From NCBI GenBank assembly GCA_964020085.1, contig OZ026606.1, positions 5,670,083 through 5,734,082 on the forward strand: 64,000 nt of DNA. The letters run 5' to 3'. Within the stretch, counting starts at the first letter, position 1, and each line of letters starts with the position of its first letter. The DNA is from Micromussa lordhowensis. Its lineage: Eukaryota > Cnidaria > Anthozoa > Scleractinia > Lobophylliidae. The position numbers and the translations under genes are program-made. This document shows, one piece after another, positions 30,616 to 39,956 of the stretch. Under the pieces are notes generated by a model. It was not told where the DNA came from, ran no database searches, and worked only from the letters and a program-made list of their open reading frames with translations.

Positions 30616-31453
30616 ACTTTAATTCATGCCATAAATCCTCGATGGGGTTTAGGTCTGGACTCTCAGGCGGAGTGCGCCACCAGTTAATCCTGTTCTCCTC
30701 CATGAAGGCCTAAGCTCGTCTCGATGTATGCTTGGGATCATTATCCTGCATAAACCTGTGGTCTGGGAGGGTCTGATTAATGAAGGGAATAAGCGTTGTC
30801 TCGAGGATGTTGCAATAAAGTTCTGCATCCATGATGCCATCAAAGATGCATATCTTCGTCGCACCGTGTCTGCTGATGCCTGCCCAGACGTGAACTTTAA
30901 GCGGGTGCTTAAGTTTAGGCTTTCTTTTCGTTGGCTCATCAATCTTTCGATAGCATGTTCGCCTGTATTGTTCCAGGGAGATAGAGCTTTCATCACTAAA
31001 GATGACATTATGAAACGTATCTCCACTCTCCAGAATTTGCTGGGCATACTCAAGCCTTTTCACCTTATTGGCTTCCCTGATCAGCTGGCAATACGCGGTA
31101 CGTTGCAAAGTCCATCCTTGTTGAATACGGGACCTTCTAACTGTGGAGGAGTTAACCACAAATCCACGCTTGGCCAGTTTCTTCTGTATCTCGATGCTGG
31201 TCGCCTCGTCATTCTTTCGCATTTGATCTTCTATGAAAGCTTTTGCCTCAGGAGACAGCTTTTTGGGCCTTCCAGATCGGGGAAGGTTCTTGGTAGAGCC
31301 GGTCTGTTGAATCTTTCTGATGATTCTGGTGACACTTGAGAAGCTGGCCTGCAAACGTTCTCTTTTTACCGCCTTGACTATATCCACTGGATGTAAACCT
31401 TCCTTGAAAAGGCAGTCAATTCTATTTCTCGTGTACGTTGTGACTTTCAGCAT

Positions 31454-31984
31454 GATTGCAAGAAAATGTATGAAGATACTGAAATAAACAGCATTTTATG
31501 ACTGCCCACGACAAAGCTTGTTGCCATGACAAATAAACCCTTGGCGCCGCGTGGAGACTGGGTCCAAAAAAAACCCTTAGCGTCGCGTGAAGACTGGGTC
31601 CAAAATAATCGAGCGCTGCGTGAAGCAGAACTTCATGAATTTCTGGTTGTTTTTGTTTTGAGTGGGATTATGTTTCTTCATTGACGTGGAACAACCGGAA
31701 TAAATACCTCAAGGCATTCAAACTTGTGTGATACTGCTCTTTTAAGTGAAAAAGTGATACAGAGATATCCCTTGCTGCTGTTTATTCACACCACACTGCG
31801 GTTAAGCGTGGAGTATCTGAAAAATTTATGTCATCGTCAAATTTGACAAGAACTTGTGGATGCAGGTAAGCTTAAGTTTGATTTAACAATGTTTGACTTT
31901 CTTTGCATCCTGAAGACGTACTCTCAGGAAGCGTACAGTAAAGTTCCAGCTATTTTTTGTCGAACGGCCACAACGCTTCGTGAG
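31454..31984. other. Non-coding region upstream of Tc1 transposase
   Basis: It has a short direct repeat (GCGTGGAGACTGGGTCCAAAA and variants at about 31548, 31580 and 31610) and otherwise no gene I can support. It should contain the transposase promoter. Confidence 0.45.
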
Positions 31985-32155
31985 CGCCAACGATATATCG
32001 CTGAGTTGCAACGATATTTTACTGAGAGGTGACGATATTGCGTTCAGACCAAACGATACTTTGCTGACCAGCAACGATATTTCGCTACACAGGAACGATA
32101 TATCGCCGAGTGAGAACGATATATCACCAAGCCGAAACGATATTTCTCTCATAGC
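31985..32155. repeat. 21-bp-phased subterminal array, CGATAT type
   Basis: Eight copies of AACGATATWTCGC-like sequence have CGAT starting at 31991, 32012, 32033, 32054, 32075, 32096, 32117 and 32138, each exactly 21 bp apart. It lies about 150 bp inside the right end of the TA-flanked element. The period equals two DNA turns, so all sites face one side of the helix. An open minus-strand frame here is a repeat artefact. Confidence 0.88.
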
Positions 32156-32766
32156 TTAATGAAAAATCGCAACGACTAAAACAATAGATGTCCCGAAATA
32201 TCGTGCAACGTTTCGTTTGAAATAAAATCTCGTTCAAATTCGACGAGATATCGCGATATTCGCGATATTCGTCGAATTTCGTTTGCATTACTTTTGCACA
32301 GTACTGTAATATGCATAGGATAAGACGGAAATCAGTTTATAATCGGAAATACCATCTTCAGAATGTGTTGGATAGTATATCTTTTGAGAATAATGTATGT
32401 TTAACTTATAAACAAAGAGAGCAGATCCACAAATTATTTGTTGAGATCGACGGCGTTTTGCATAATGTTGGTGATGGACACAAACGGATGATTAGTATTA
32501 AATATATTATCACACAATTATTCAATATGCTCGGGCTTCCTTATAAAGATATCAGTGTAACGAAGTCGAAGGAGACATTAAAATCTTATAAACAACATTG
32601 GGAAAAGGTTACGGTAAATCATTGATAGGCGATAGAATTCAGTCGATAGTTAACGTATGAGTTTTTCATCGTATTTTATCAAATACTTGTCACCAATAGG
32701 ACTGTTGTCTGTCACGTAATCATCGATGTTTTTCATCGTGTTGAAAATATGAGATGAATTGAAATT

Positions 32767-33144
32767 TCAACTTCTCATCATGTCTTTTATTTCATTTAGC
32801 AAATGTTGATAGCTTTGGTGAGCATATGTACAATTTTGGATCTTAAGATCAAGGTCTTTATGCTTCATCCAACCATGAATCAAAAGTGCTGCTGTACTGA
32901 TTGCAATCAAACTGATGCCGCCGGTTGCTATACTAGAAGCAATACCTCCAGATGCAAATATGATGGACAGTGAGTTACCCAATAGTTTCCATTTTTGGAG
33001 GTTTTTTGATGCTTGTTTGTACGCCCAACACTCTTCATGATATGTGCGGTAGTAAGATTTTAATTCTTCAATCTGTTCTTCCGATAGTTCATCTGAAATA
33101 TGATTCCAGTTGAATATTGTCTTTCGAGGATCTTTCATATACAT
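32767..33144 (-). CDS. Polinton B small membrane protein
   Basis: This is an intact 125-residue protein. Residues ~20-50 are charged and helical. A Gly/Ala/Ser-rich hydrophobic hairpin follows at about 55-92 (ASGGIASSIATGGISLIAIS), then a charged helix. Two membrane segments with a tight turn are likely. It lies downstream of protein X on the same strand, with the VLTF3-like gene convergent at its 3' side. I do not recognise the family; a virion membrane or lytic role is possible. Confidence 0.6.
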   Translation of the reverse strand: MYMKDPRKTIFNWNHISDELSEEQIEELKSYYRTYHEECWAYKQASKNLQKWKLLGNSLSIIFASGGIASSIATGGISLIAISTAALLIHGWMKHKDLDLKIQNCTYAHQSYQHLLNEIKDMMRS

Positions 33145-33299
33145 TGTTTATATATTTTTTATATTTTGATTTTTTTGTATACACAATATATTGATCCTGA
33201 AATCTGGCCGCATAATGGTGATCTTTTAACACATTTTGGTGTTCAGTTCTTGGGTACGACATATTTGTAACCTCGATCTAATTGATGATGGTTATAGAA

Positions 33300-33584
33300 T
33301 CAGCCGAAAGCATCATGTAGAATGCTATGTGAGTGTAATATATCTGACTGATTGAATATTCTTTCGAGGAACTGTGTGAGGCATCCATTTCCAGGACCAA
33401 TTAGACCGATTTCGTTGTTATTTAGTTCGAGGACGTCATCTATTGATATGAGTATATCGAAATTATTGAGGTAAAGATATTGATATACTAAAGCTGACTT
33501 TAGTATAACGTCATTCACCTTTTCGTATTTTGGTTTGGTTATTTCAAATAAGCAGTTGACGTATTTGATTGTTTCACTTATCAT
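33300..33584 (-). CDS. Polinton protein X (unknown), copy B
   Basis: This is an intact 94-residue acidic protein (MISETIKYVNC... to HDAFG) with no recognised domain. The start is preceded by ATATATATAT as in copy A. It follows the fibre gene and precedes the membrane protein. In Polinton A the same gene is the site of the Polinton B insertion, which shows it was present in both. Confidence 0.65.
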   Translation of the reverse strand: MISETIKYVNCLFEITKPKYEKVNDVILKSALVYQYLYLNNFDILISIDDVLELNNNEIGLIGPGNGCLTQFLERIFNQSDILHSHSILHDAFG

Positions 33585-33679
33585 ATATATATGTTATATT
33601 TTGATCTAATTTAGGGGATATAAATATCTTATGAAAAATGTGCTGAATCCAGATCCTGATAATTTTGGATTGACTCCAA

Positions 33680-36324
33680 ACATTTTTAAAGATATATTCT
33701 GAGAAACTGATGGATTTTTTTTTTCAATTTTAACGATTGCATTGATTGTAAAATGTGTCCAATTTGTTTGTTTTTTTAGACCAACACTGAAAAGTTCATT
33801 ATTTGATCATTCTGAATTTAATATTTTGAATAAACCATCATTAGATTGTGGAAATGAAGCTAATTTATAAAAATCAGTATATGTTATTTTGTAATAACCA
33901 TCAACTGACAGTATTAATTTGTGTGATTCATTATTGTTTGAAACAGTTGAAAATGGATACTTATTAATATTAGCTGGAAATTTGACAGTATCAGTTTCAT
34001 TATGATTCAAATCAGTTGTGAAATAGAAATAACTTCTATGTGTCACAACATGTAGTATGTGTGCATCCACTTGTAATTTGTTGACTGCATCATCATCTCT
34101 TACACCAATATGATCCCATAAACCAACAGAGACATTATTAACATTGCCTTTAACACCGTAAACAACAACATAAATGGTAGTTTGAGGATCAGTTTTACTT
34201 TTCAGCTTAATATCAATATCCAAATCATTGAAACCAGAAGCTAAACCATTGTAGCTAAAATGGATTATGCTTCTTGTCTTAGTACCATCTATATTTGATT
34301 TGGTGGTTACTCCTGATAGAGTACCACTAGTACCCTCAATTTGATCAATGGTGATACCATCATCCACCTACATTTCAAATACCATCGTATAATTGCCACC
34401 ATCCAAATAGATTAAATCAATTGAAAGTCTGGGGCTGTAGTAACCAATAGCTGAATCATAATCAATCTTGAATTCATAAGTCTTTTGTTCACCAAATGAA
34501 AATCTTTATTCTGAACACCAACTTTATGAATGTCATCATCATCCTCCTTGAACTCATCATCATCCATCACTATTTTGAAGACATTTTCTTGGTTGACTAA
34601 ATCAATGGAACTTGTTTCAGATTCTTTTATCTTTTGGTCAATGATGGAGTTGATGTTGGTGTTATTATCTGTGATTTTATTATTAATATATTTTGAAACA
34701 TTATCCTCTACTTCATTTAATTGCTTCACATTGACAGCATCATCATTTTCATTACCATCACTTAGACCTTTTATTCTGTGATTGGCCATATCAACATCAT
34801 CTTCCATTGGATCTGGATTTTTTCTGTTTAATGCTTCATAAGCAACATCATTTATTTCTCTTGTGAGTTCCCCTCTTTGAGCATGGAAATACCCAAAGTT
34901 AATAACATCATTTAATTGAGCATTTTGAGCAGCTTGACTTGAGTCATCTTCCACAAAAGGCTTGATATTTTTTATACTGAATCCACCCATGTCAAGAGCA
35001 CCAGTCATGACTTTACTTCCATCTAATTTTAAGACATCAGTAGCAGGTTTTGGTAATTTGCTAATTTCAGCATCTACAAAAGCTTTACTGACCAGACTGT
35101 TATCATCAAAAAGTCCATCATAGTAAGGTCCACAGTTTTTGATAGTACTTTGTTTTAGATCAAAATAATTACCATCTTTGTCCACTTTGAGAAATTTTTC
35201 ATTCAGATATTCTTTGTTGACAGCGCTTCCCAAATCTCAGCTCTCACTTCCCAAGCATCATCAACCTTGTAATCATTTAAATTTTTCACAGAGAGAATAT
35301 GATTGTTATCCATGTTTAAATCACCGGTCATGCTTCTACTACCATCTCTTGGAAACAATGGTGTGGCATCTATACTTACTTACCTTTCCTTTTTCCCCAT
35401 CCACGTATGATTTATCAGCTTTATCAGCAATGGCAATATCTTGTCGAATATTTTCAGTGTCGACATATTTTTATTAGTGGCACTATCGAGATATTTAGGA
35501 TCACCTAAACCAACAATAAGATTACCATTGAGATTCAAATTCTCAAAATAGAGAATCATATGATTATCTTGGACATCGGGAACATTAAAAACGGAGTGAT
35601 CAAAACTAGTCTTTTGTACTCCTTTAACACATCTGCTGAAAAAGAGAAACTTGAAATTTGAGTTGCTGGAGCCATAATAACGAAATTGAAGAGTGATGTC
35701 AACATCTCTTTTAGAATTGTTGAAAATTACATACGCTTTAGCATAATTTGAAAACCAATCATGAATGAAATCATTAATTATTGGATCACCTTCAACATTG
35801 TAAAATAAAAGATGATCATTATGACCATCAGTTATGATATTGGAACCATTATAACCAAAAATTTCAAAAAGAATGGAATAACTACCTGGATTAATATTGT
35901 TTGTCAATTTCACATTGGAATAAGCAAAACCATCATGAACACGTTGTCGAGATATTTCTAATAAATCCAAATGATTTGTATGGTTGGTGATTGAAATATT
36001 TGATTTAGTTAATTCTGCTTCATCACCTTAATTTTTATAAAAAGTGAAACTTTGTTGTAAATGATAATTTGGAGATGAATGAACTTTTGCTTTAGAAATT
36101 TCTAAATCAACATAAATTTTATCAGCTTTTTTAGAGTTTTCAGATTCAAAATAAGCTTTTGTTGTAGCGTCATTATCTCCAGTTGGTTCTCCAACATTAG
36201 TCAATCGTTTTCCGTCAATATCATAATTACCATCATCTGTTAACTTGAATCCAACACCAGGTAAACCACGTAGTTGAATCATAGTTGATGATGATGTTGG
36301 TAAAAGTCCATTTGAATAACTCAT
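33680..36324 (-). pseudogene. Polinton fibre-like protein, copy B, frameshifted
   Basis: The gene starts at 36324, overlapping the ATPase stop by about one base, and reads in pieces 36028-36324, 35380-35970, 34412-35233 and 33807-34367. It has the same tail-fibre-like repeats (for example GALDMGGFSIKNI and DDVDMANHRIKGL) and C-terminal beta domain as copy A. A TGA at 33807-33809, shared with copy A, is followed by about 40 further codons in frame. At least three frame breaks inactivate it. It is likely a virion surface fibre, by analogy with phage and adenovirus fibres. Confidence 0.75.
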
Positions 36325-36971
36325 TATACAATAAGGTTATATTTTTTCATTGAAATTCGTGGTTGTGAATTTTCGTGGCTTGTCGATGTATACGAAGCTG
36401 AATGGCTCTTTGGTTGCTTTCTCATATGATTGTTTTGGAATACTGTTTCATGGCAAATTAAACTCTTTTCATTAGCACTTGGGAAATCGTAAATAGAGAA
36501 ATGTGAACAGTTCAATCTTATGTCTTTTGGCGTCTTATAGTAGCTTTGACTCAAATAAATCACACTGCAATTCTTGTGTCTCCCTCTGATAAAATAGTCG
36601 ACCAGCGGTTTTTGGTTTTTATCACAAACATAATTGTCGAATATAACAATTTTTTGTGAGTCAGATTCAAGGTCTTCAACAGGAATAATTTCATCATTTC
36701 TTGCTTCAATAACATCATAACCAACTTCATCACTCATCGGCTGGAATTTCTCCATTAGATTCTGGTACTTGGACTGCTCTAAGTTTTTTGCGTAGAGATA
36801 AACTTTATCAAAATACAGTAGATTGTAGATCATATGCATCAATGTGTTTGTTTTCCCTGAACCGCTTGGGCTACAAATCAGCATCCGGAAACATTGATTA
36901 TGCATGAAATCGTATAGTTGTTTGAAGTTTGAGAGAGTATCGTCTTCAGCATCATAATTTGGTATTCTCAT
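36324..36971 (-). CDS. Polinton packaging ATPase (A32-like), copy B
   Basis: This 215-residue genome-packaging ATPase of the FtsK/HerA clade has Walker A CSPSGSGKTNT (usually G-x4-GKT; here the first Gly of copy A is Ser) and Walker B-like KIVIFDNYVCD. Later conserved segments are DYFIRGRHKNCSVIYLSQSYY and LNCSHFSIYDFPS. The last ~35 residues differ in frame from copy A because of a late indel, so the C-terminus is altered. It is divergent from protein U and adjacent to the fibre gene. Confidence 0.85.
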   Translation of the reverse strand: MRIPNYDAEDDTLSNFKQLYDFMHNQCFRMLICSPSGSGKTNTLMHMIYNLLYFDKVYLYAKNLEQSKYQNLMEKFQPMSDEVGYDVIEARNDEIIPVEDLESDSQKIVIFDNYVCDKNQKPLVDYFIRGRHKNCSVIYLSQSYYKTPKDIRLNCSHFSIYDFPSANEKSLICHETVFQNNHMRKQPKSHSASYTSTSHENSQPRISMKKYNLIV

Positions 36972-36978
36972 TATATTA

Positions 36979-37037
36979 TTTAAGAAATAGAAAACGTGTG
37001 CCGTGTTTCTATCGAGTTATAGAAACACGAGTGAAAG

Positions 37038-37068
<31 letters not shown>

Positions 37069-37069
37069 G

Positions 37070-37100
<31 letters not shown>

Positions 37101-37115
37101 GAGTTCTCCCAAACT

Positions 37116-37149
<34 letters not shown>

Positions 37150-37357
37150 GAAAACATGTTTTCTATTTCTTTTAGAAAATACCGCGACGAAGAAAAAGAA
37201 AAACAACTTGTTTACTTCGATCATCAAAATGTAAATTCTCTTTGTTCGCGCCATCATTACGTCAACAGCTCGTGCTAGTTCTGTGTTTCTATCGAGTTAT
37301 AGAAACACGGTTTTGAACCAATCAGCGTGCGTATTTGCTTTGGGTTATTTTCTAAAT
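36979..37357. mobile_element. ~380-bp MITE inserted in the Polinton B divergent promoter
   Basis: Polinton A lacks this segment at the same place, so it is an insertion. It contains the palindromic unit CGTGTTTCTATCGAGTTATA in several orientations (near 36992, 37120 and 37285) and ends near TTTAAGAAAT and TTTTCTAAA. It separates the ATPase start from the palindromic promoter by about 390 bp. Confidence 0.75.
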
Positions 37358-37365
37358 TGGTATAT

Positions 37366-37405
37366 TAATATAACACCGTGTTCAACATGGTGTTAAACGT
37401 TGTTT
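37366..37405. promoter_or_regulatory. Palindromic divergent promoter, Polinton B
   Basis: TATATTAATATA is followed by AACACCGTGTTCAACATGGTGTT, the counterpart of 7660-7703. One half-site base differs. It lies ~50 bp upstream of the protein U start. Confidence 0.55.
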
Positions 37406-37450
37406 TTCATATATGATTTGTGTGTTTTTTATGTAACATAATAATAATAA

Positions 37451-38389
37451 ATGAATTTACCTAAATGGAAAGAATTCGCACGGAGAAAAACTGAATCAGG
37501 GAATAAAATCAATCATGTCCATGATTTAATCACGCAACATAAAATCGGTCAGCAGACAAGCCAAGAGTCATTTTCGAAGGTATTCAAACCAGTGACAAGT
37601 AAATTAGATGAATTAATTGACAGTAATTTAAATTTAAGGATGCCTCAAATGAGAAAAAGACCACTAAGGAAAGCGGAAGTTCCGGGTTACGGCGTTGATA
37701 TTGAGGATGAAGTTGAAGACATGGGTCTTGATGAGCTGTTTGGTGATTATGCACCACCACAACAAAAGAAACATCGTACCAAAACCACCATCATATGAAC
37801 CAATGTTGGAGGACATTCCGGAAGAGCCAGCACCCAAATATGATTATAATGAAGAAGTTGATTATGAAATACTTGATGAAGATCTGACGATGGAAAGGTT
37901 GAATGAATTAAGTCTATCAAAATATCAAGATCTTGAAGAAGTGTACAATGATCCGGAAATGGCAACCAAAAATAAATTAATTTATTTTCAAATGGTAAAA
38001 AAAAGCGGAAAAAGAGAGGAACAAATTAAAAGGTTCCAAAGCAAATGTCACAAAAAAAATACAATAAAGGGGAAATAAATGAAGCCACGAAGCAATTAAG
38101 AAACAAAAAGATAGACAATGATAGAGCCATATTGACAGATTACATTAAATTCAATGAAGCAGCAATAAATGAATTAAAGACGGGTTCCAGGATCAGAGGC
38201 CGAGGAAGAAAACAGAGAGGTGGAAATGTCATGTTTTTCAACGATGTGAATCAGCTTCTCAAGAAATTAGAATTGATTATTGGTGAAGTTCTTGCAGGAA
38301 ATACATCAATCACAATGAGAAATATGGGAGTCAATATATTGGACACATTATTGAGAATGTCAACAATCAATAGACCACAATATAATTAA
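37451..38389 (+). pseudogene. Polinton protein U, copy B, frameshifted
   Basis: Pieces 37451-37798, ~37695-38078 and 38045-38389 together correspond to the 339-residue protein of copy A. The N-terminus is NLPKWKEFARRKTESGNK and the end carries RGRGRKQRGGNVMFFNDVNQ. Two indels break the frame. The upstream leader GTAACATAATAATAATAA resembles the other Polinton B gene leaders. Function is unknown. Confidence 0.7.
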
Positions 38390-38438
38390 TTGTATAATCA
38401 GTACTTCAAAGTAAAATTCATGTAAACATATTATATAG

Positions 38439-39212
38439 ATGGATCGCGAGATAGTATTATCATCATACAGTGTCAAAGGTCAAGGAAACAAAACTCCTCA
38501 AGATTTAACAACTAAATTCGATGTTCCCATCAAATTGGACAATAATTACCAATACACAGTGGGACTGAATCGAATCATCAATATGTCATTCACATGGTTC
38601 AATGTAAATTCCTCGTATAAGAATCAATTGATCAAGTACAGTTCTGACAATGGTTCAACGTTCAAGGAAATCACTTTCCCAGCAGGAGTTTGGAATTATA
38701 CAGACTTCAATACACATATTAGGGACATAACGAAGATTGTCAAAGATGGTGCTGAAAATAATGAGTATCCTATCACTCTTGAATTCGATAATACAACATT
38801 CAGGGTTACGATCACATTAGCTCAGAATTATCAACTTGATTTATCATCAAGCAATTTTAATGAATTGATCGGGTTTGATAAGGGAATATTGAATAGCCAA
38901 AGTAATGTAGGACCGAGAGTGCCCAATCTCAGTCAAGACACTGACATACTCAATATTCACTGTGACTTGATTAATGATTTACTTGTGGAAGGTAAAGATT
39001 CAGACATCCTTTATTCCTTCTCAACTAGTGTACTTCGACCCAGTTACTCTTTTACCATGGAACCACTTAGAGTCACGTATAATCCCATCAATAGTAATAA
39101 TATAAGGAGCATCAGAGTGTATATTACTGACGGAAAAAGGAGATTAATTAATTAGATTAATCTGAATGGAGCGGACACATCTTTATCATTACTTCTGAAA
39201 AGGATAGAATAA
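38439..39212 (+). pseudogene. Polinton minor capsid (penton, single jelly-roll) protein
   Basis: From the ATG at 38439 the frame is open for 238 residues, to a TAG at 39153-39155. The same frame continues for 18 sense codons to 39212, so the C-terminal end is cut by a late stop. The sequence is beta-rich (YTVGLNRIINMSFTWFNV, ITLEFDNTTFRVTITL) and ends with the family-like segment RSIRVYITDG. It lies after protein U and before the basic core protein, as in other Polintons. The protein forms pentamers at capsid vertices. The leader AACATATTATATAG precedes the ATG. Confidence 0.72.
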
Positions 39213-39229
39213 TCTAACATATTATATTA

Positions 39230-39607
39230 ATGATACCATATGAATTCAAGAGGATTTATCATCCCAATTTCGGTAAATTTGTATACAAGCATAAAGGGTC
39301 GGGGATTATTGTTGATAATATTTTCAAACCAATGAGAAAACTTTTGCCAGTTGGGGTAAATAAGCTTGCCAAACCATTGGGTAAGAAGGCGCTGAAATCA
39401 GGTATTTCACATGCAGGTGAGAGGGCAGGAAAAAAGATAGCTGAGAAGTCAGGAGACTTGATAATGAAAAAGCTTGGAAATATGTGAATAGGGAATACGA
39501 GACAAAAAGTACTAACCCCACAAATTGAACGGAGACAGCAAGAAGAGAGTACCAATGCGATCATAAGCAGATTGATATCAGGATCAGGTGTGAAAAGAAG
39601 GCGTTGA
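39230..39607 (+). pseudogene. Polinton small basic core-like protein
   Basis: The first 85 residues (39230-39487) are basic and Gly/Lys-rich with KHKGSGIIVDNIFKPMRK. A TGA at 39485-39487 interrupts, and the same frame continues to 39607, ending in ISGSGVKRRR. The composition suggests a DNA-condensing or pX-like virion protein, processed at Gly-rich sites by the cysteine protease. That is inference. The leader TAACATATTATATTA precedes the ATG. Confidence 0.55.
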
Positions 39608-39956
39608 GTAAAAATTATGTAATATAATTATATAATGTTCAGATCAGCTAAATATGTACAAAGATATGAGTTTGTTAGATTTCAACTGGATAATGTTATT
39701 ATAGCTCCAGCAAATGGCCAACACCAACAAAACAAGGGGTATAAGTTTACGGTCAATGACAGGTCTGCAATATACGATTGGTACAATGCTTATTTTGAGG
39801 TACAATTCAAGTTGAATAAATTGGATGGAACAGGTGGCTACGCTGCTGCCATCCACGATGATAATAGAGCAACAGTTATCAATGGAGCCCATTCATTAAT
39901 CAATAAAATGACGATAAAGAGTGCTGGTAAGATCGTATACGATACTAGTAATATTT

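Larger units (their letters stand above)
26957..31453 (-). pseudogene. Tc1-type (DD34E) transposase interrupted by a LINE
   Basis: The gene starts at 31453. It has N-terminal helix-turn-helix motifs with a linker GRPKK, the first Asp in VIFSDESSI, the second in MQDNDPKHTS, and the Glu in SPDLNPIEDLW. The second Asp and Glu are 34 residues apart (classic DD34E). One nonsense codon (TAG at 30710-30712) follows HTSRRA. A LINE with a 12-bp target duplication splits it at about 30616, and the C-terminus follows at 26957-27141. This copy is inactive. The histone-type stem-loop follows its stop. Confidence 0.88.
19620..32306 (-). mobile_element. 12.7-kb TA-flanked Tc1-like element carrying a BEN-domain gene
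   Basis: The ends are inverted repeats of ~34 bp (CAGTACTGTGCAAAAGTAATG...) flanked by TA on both sides (19618-19619 and 32307-32308), the Tc1/mariner signature. Inside are terminal arrays of CGATAT palindromes, a spliced BEN-domain gene, a repeat block, and a Tc1 transposase interrupted by a LINE. Without the LINE it is about 9.2 kb, unusually long for Tc1/mariner. Either the Tc1 transposase is its own enzyme and the BEN gene is cargo or partner, or the Tc1 is another nested element. I favour the first, because a second Tc1-like end (6565) has the same architecture. Confidence 0.75.
19406..32625 (+). pseudogene. VLTF3-like zinc-ribbon protein of Polinton B, split by a 12.7-kb element
   Basis: The gene runs 19406-19619 and resumes at 32309-32625. 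The two parts share a frame once the inserted element and one TA copy are discounted, giving about 176 codons. The N-terminal part has two Cys pairs (CPFCDRLL and ICVNCGLV) forming a zinc ribbon. The C-terminal part has YNRKYHLQNVLDS followed by a helical domain. This order resembles the poxvirus late transcription factor VLTF3 family found in large DNA viruses. That assignment is from pattern memory and needs a profile search. It lies first inside the left terminal repeat and could activate the capsid genes. Confidence 0.45.

Noticed and set aside
26950..31453. Tc1 transposase as a separate element with its own ends inside the BEN-carrying element
   Set aside because: I could not find inverted ends or TA pairs close to the transposase, so I keep it as part of the larger element, with uncertainty.
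31883..32152. 89-residue minus-strand open frame with repeated ISF/DIS motifs
   Set aside because: Same reason: it reads through the 21-bp CGATAT array.
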